Shown in pieces: positions 62,445 to 64,000 of a DNA stretch of 64,000 nucleotides (position 1 is its first letter; every line of letters begins with the position of its first letter). The stretch is from NCBI RefSeq assembly GCF_001315105.1, contig NZ_BAZR01000001.1:642563-706562 (forward strand), in the 5' to 3' direction. The position numbers and the translations under genes are program-made. Source of the DNA: Paenibacillus sp. JCM 10914 (lineage in GTDB: Bacteria > Bacillota > Bacilli > Paenibacillales > Paenibacillaceae). Under the pieces are notes generated by a model. It ran no database searches, was not told the DNA's origin, and saw only the letters and a list, made by a program, of their open reading frames with translations.

Positions 62445-64000
62445 TTGAAGTTGATGGCTGAGCAGGAGATAGGTTATAGCGAGAATGAATTGACTAAGAC
62501 CCAAGATCGTTTTTTGGCGTGGCAAGACGCCTCTTCCGCCGCTTTGGTCGAAGATTTGCTGCATAAAGGGACGGGCGGAGAACTGACGCTGGCTTTCTGC
62601 GGTCATTTCTCCGCAGGCAAATCCAGTATGATCAATGCACTGTGCGGGAAACCGGTGTTGCCTGCCGGTCCAGTACCCACGAGCGCCAACGTGGTTTCGA
62701 TTCGTAGCGGCGAGTCGCGGGCGCTAATCCATCGTACGGAGGCACAGGGGCTGCCGCTGACGGTAACGATCGAGGAATTGGCGCAATATTGCAAGGAAGG
62801 CCGAGCATATTCTTCGATTGAAGTGTGGGACGACGTACCTTTGCTGGGCGAGCACGGCGTGCTCATGGATACCCCGGGTGTAGATTCCACGGATGATGGG
62901 CATCGACTAGCTACCCACTCCGCTCTGCATATGGCGGATGTCGTGTTCTATGTGATGGATTATAACCATGTCCAGTCCGAAAGCAATCTCATGTTTGCCA
63001 AAAGCTTGTCCGATTGGGGGAAGCCGCTGTACCTGATCGTCAATCAGATCGATAAGCATCGGGATGATGAATTGTCGCTGTCGGCGTATCTGGACGATGT
63101 GAAGAAAGCCTTCACTCAGTGGAAAATATCATATAAAAGCATTCTGTGTACTTCACTGAAGGTGAAGGATCATCCATATAACCAATGGGAATCGTTGAAA
63201 TCCTTAATTGGCGAACTGCTTGAGCACTCGGCACCGCTTCTTAACTATAGTATCTCCCGGTCTGTGCAACACGCCGCGGATCAGCACGTAGAAGCATTCA
63301 TCCGAAGTCACCAGGAGGAGAAGGAACGCCTCCTGGAGGAGATGGGCGGCGAGGAAGCGGCTGCTGCTCTGAACGCTCGCTTACAGGAGCTGGAGGATGA
63401 GAAAGCTGCTGCAGAACGATTACCTGATTCCGCGCGGAGTGAGCTTCGTCTGGAAGCCGACTCGCTGCTGGGAAATGCGAACCTGATGCCGGCTGATATT
63501 CGGGATCTGGCGCTGGCATTTCTGGAAAGTCGCAAAAGCGGGTTTAAGGTCGGCTTTCTCTTCTCCGGCGGCAAGACGGAGGAAGAGCGTAAACGGCGTC
63601 TGGAGACATTCCATCTTCGACTGAAGGAACAGACCGATGCCCAGATTAACTGGCATATGCGTACGCTGCTCCAGCAGAAAGTGCAGCAGCATACCGAGTG
63701 GAGAGGCGACTGGGAAGCTATGCTCGACGCTGAGCTGCCTTCGGTCAGCGAGGAGATGATTACGCGCGCGGTGAATACAGACGCAATCGTGTCCGGGGAA
63801 TATGTGCTGAATTATTCGAAGGAGCTGGCCGAGCAGGTCAAGGCCAGCTACCGCCGAGCCGTGATGGTGCTTGCCGATCGGCTCAAGGAGGTCTTGACGG
63901 AGGATGCTATCGTCCGTCTGCAAGAGCTGGAGCGCCAAAGCGAGGAGCTGATGGCGCAGTCGGCGGCTTCCGCCAGCTACGCTGCCTTGCAGCAGGCGGA
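62445..64000 (+). CDS. dynamin-like GTPase (DynA/YpbR type), partial
   Basis: Open to the right edge (about 518 codons seen). P-loop FCGHFSAGKSSMINAL, G3 DTPGVDST, G4 NQIDKH, then long helical stalk segments (EEKERLLEEMGGEEAAAALN, RLQELERQSEELMAQSAASA). Bacterial dynamins fuse and protect membranes. DynA of B. subtilis is a double-dynamin of about 1190 aa, so a second GTPase half may lie beyond the window. The start is TTG 62445 (AGGAG 12 bases upstream) or ATG 62454. Confidence 0.88.
   Translation, partial: MKLMAEQEIGYSENELTKTQDRFLAWQDASSAALVEDLLHKGTGGELTLAFCGHFSAGKSSMINALCGKPVLPAGPVPTSANVVSIRSGESRALIHRTEAQGLPLTVTIEELAQYCKEGRAYSSIEVWDDVPLLGEHGVLMDTPGVDSTDDGHRLATHSALHMADVVFYVMDYNHVQSESNLMFAKSLSDWGKPLYLIVNQIDKHRDDELSLSAYLDDVKKAFTQWKISYKSILCTSLKVKDHPYNQWESLKSLIGELLEHSAPLLNYSISRSVQHAADQHVEAFIRSHQEEKERLLEEMGGEEAAAALNARLQELEDEKAAAERLPDSARSELRLEADSLLGNANLMPADIRDLALAFLESRKSGFKVGFLFSGGKTEEERKRRLETFHLRLKEQTDAQINWHMRTLLQQKVQQHTEWRGDWEAMLDAELPSVSEEMITRAVNTDAIVSGEYVLNYSKELAEQVKASYRRAVMVLADRLKEVLTEDAIVRLQELERQSEELMAQSAASASYAALQQA

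Noticed and set aside
1..64000. CRISPR arrays, insertion sequences, prophage, tRNA/rRNA genes
   Set aside because: No regularly spaced repeats, transposase or integrase genes, tRNA-like cloverleaf or rRNA stretches were seen while reading both strands.

Overview
The window reads as a chromosomal segment of a Gram-positive, endospore-forming Firmicute, most likely Paenibacillus. The basis is the gene order (trpBA-hisC-tyrA ... qcrABC-ypjABCD-dapB-mgsA-bshB1-bshA-cca-birA-panBCD-dinG ... ypmB ... asnS-dnaD ... nth), which follows the Bacillus subtilis backbone. Other support is strong AGGAGG-type ribosome sites, a T-box leader, sporulation genes (ypjB, GerMN lipoproteins) and an SLH-domain surface protein. 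Almost everything is on the + strand except yitT, a LysR gene and the pro/mtn block. I see no tRNA, rRNA, insertion sequence, prophage or CRISPR array.

Layout. 1-4360: end of the trp operon, then hisC and tyrA. 4376-4490: a perfect sigma-A promoter driving a short terminated transcript, a candidate small RNA. 4536-5929: ECF sigma and zinc anti-sigma pair. 5967-8714: a frameshifted phosphatase, a hypothetical gene, an IDEAL-domain protein and ypiF. 8777-14138: menaquinol:cytochrome c reductase (qcrABC), ypjA, ypjB, yitT (ypjC-like) and mazG (ypjD). 14189-20204: TPR protein, dapB, mgsA, bacillithiol genes bshB1/bshA, cca and birA. 20237-22632: panBCD behind a structured leader resembling the pan motif. 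22743-28918: TPR protein, dinG, rex, mtaD and ypmB. 29260-35583: membrane protein plus FtsH-like AAA protease, hydroxyacyl-CoA dehydrogenase, ackA, asnS and dnaD.

Between dnaD and nth, which lie next to each other in B. subtilis, about 25 kb of accessory material is inserted (35588-61240). It holds two HAD phosphatases, a CD3324-family regulator behind a 31-codon leader ORF, an APH-family kinase and a second ECF sigma/anti-sigma module with a triple-TM2 membrane protein. It also holds methionine-salvage genes fused to a proline operon under a proline T-box, LysR-leuCD, two tandem amidase/GerMN-lipoprotein pairs and an SLH protein. The window ends inside a dynamin-like GTPase.

Seven genes (a phosphatase, ypjB, mtaD, dnaD, mtnU, leuC and one GerMN lipoprotein) carry eight single-base shifts. 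Each can be repaired by restoring one G or C in a short GG/CC run. This looks more like systematic base-loss in the sequence than biological decay, so I annotate these as frameshifted genes with the restored span.
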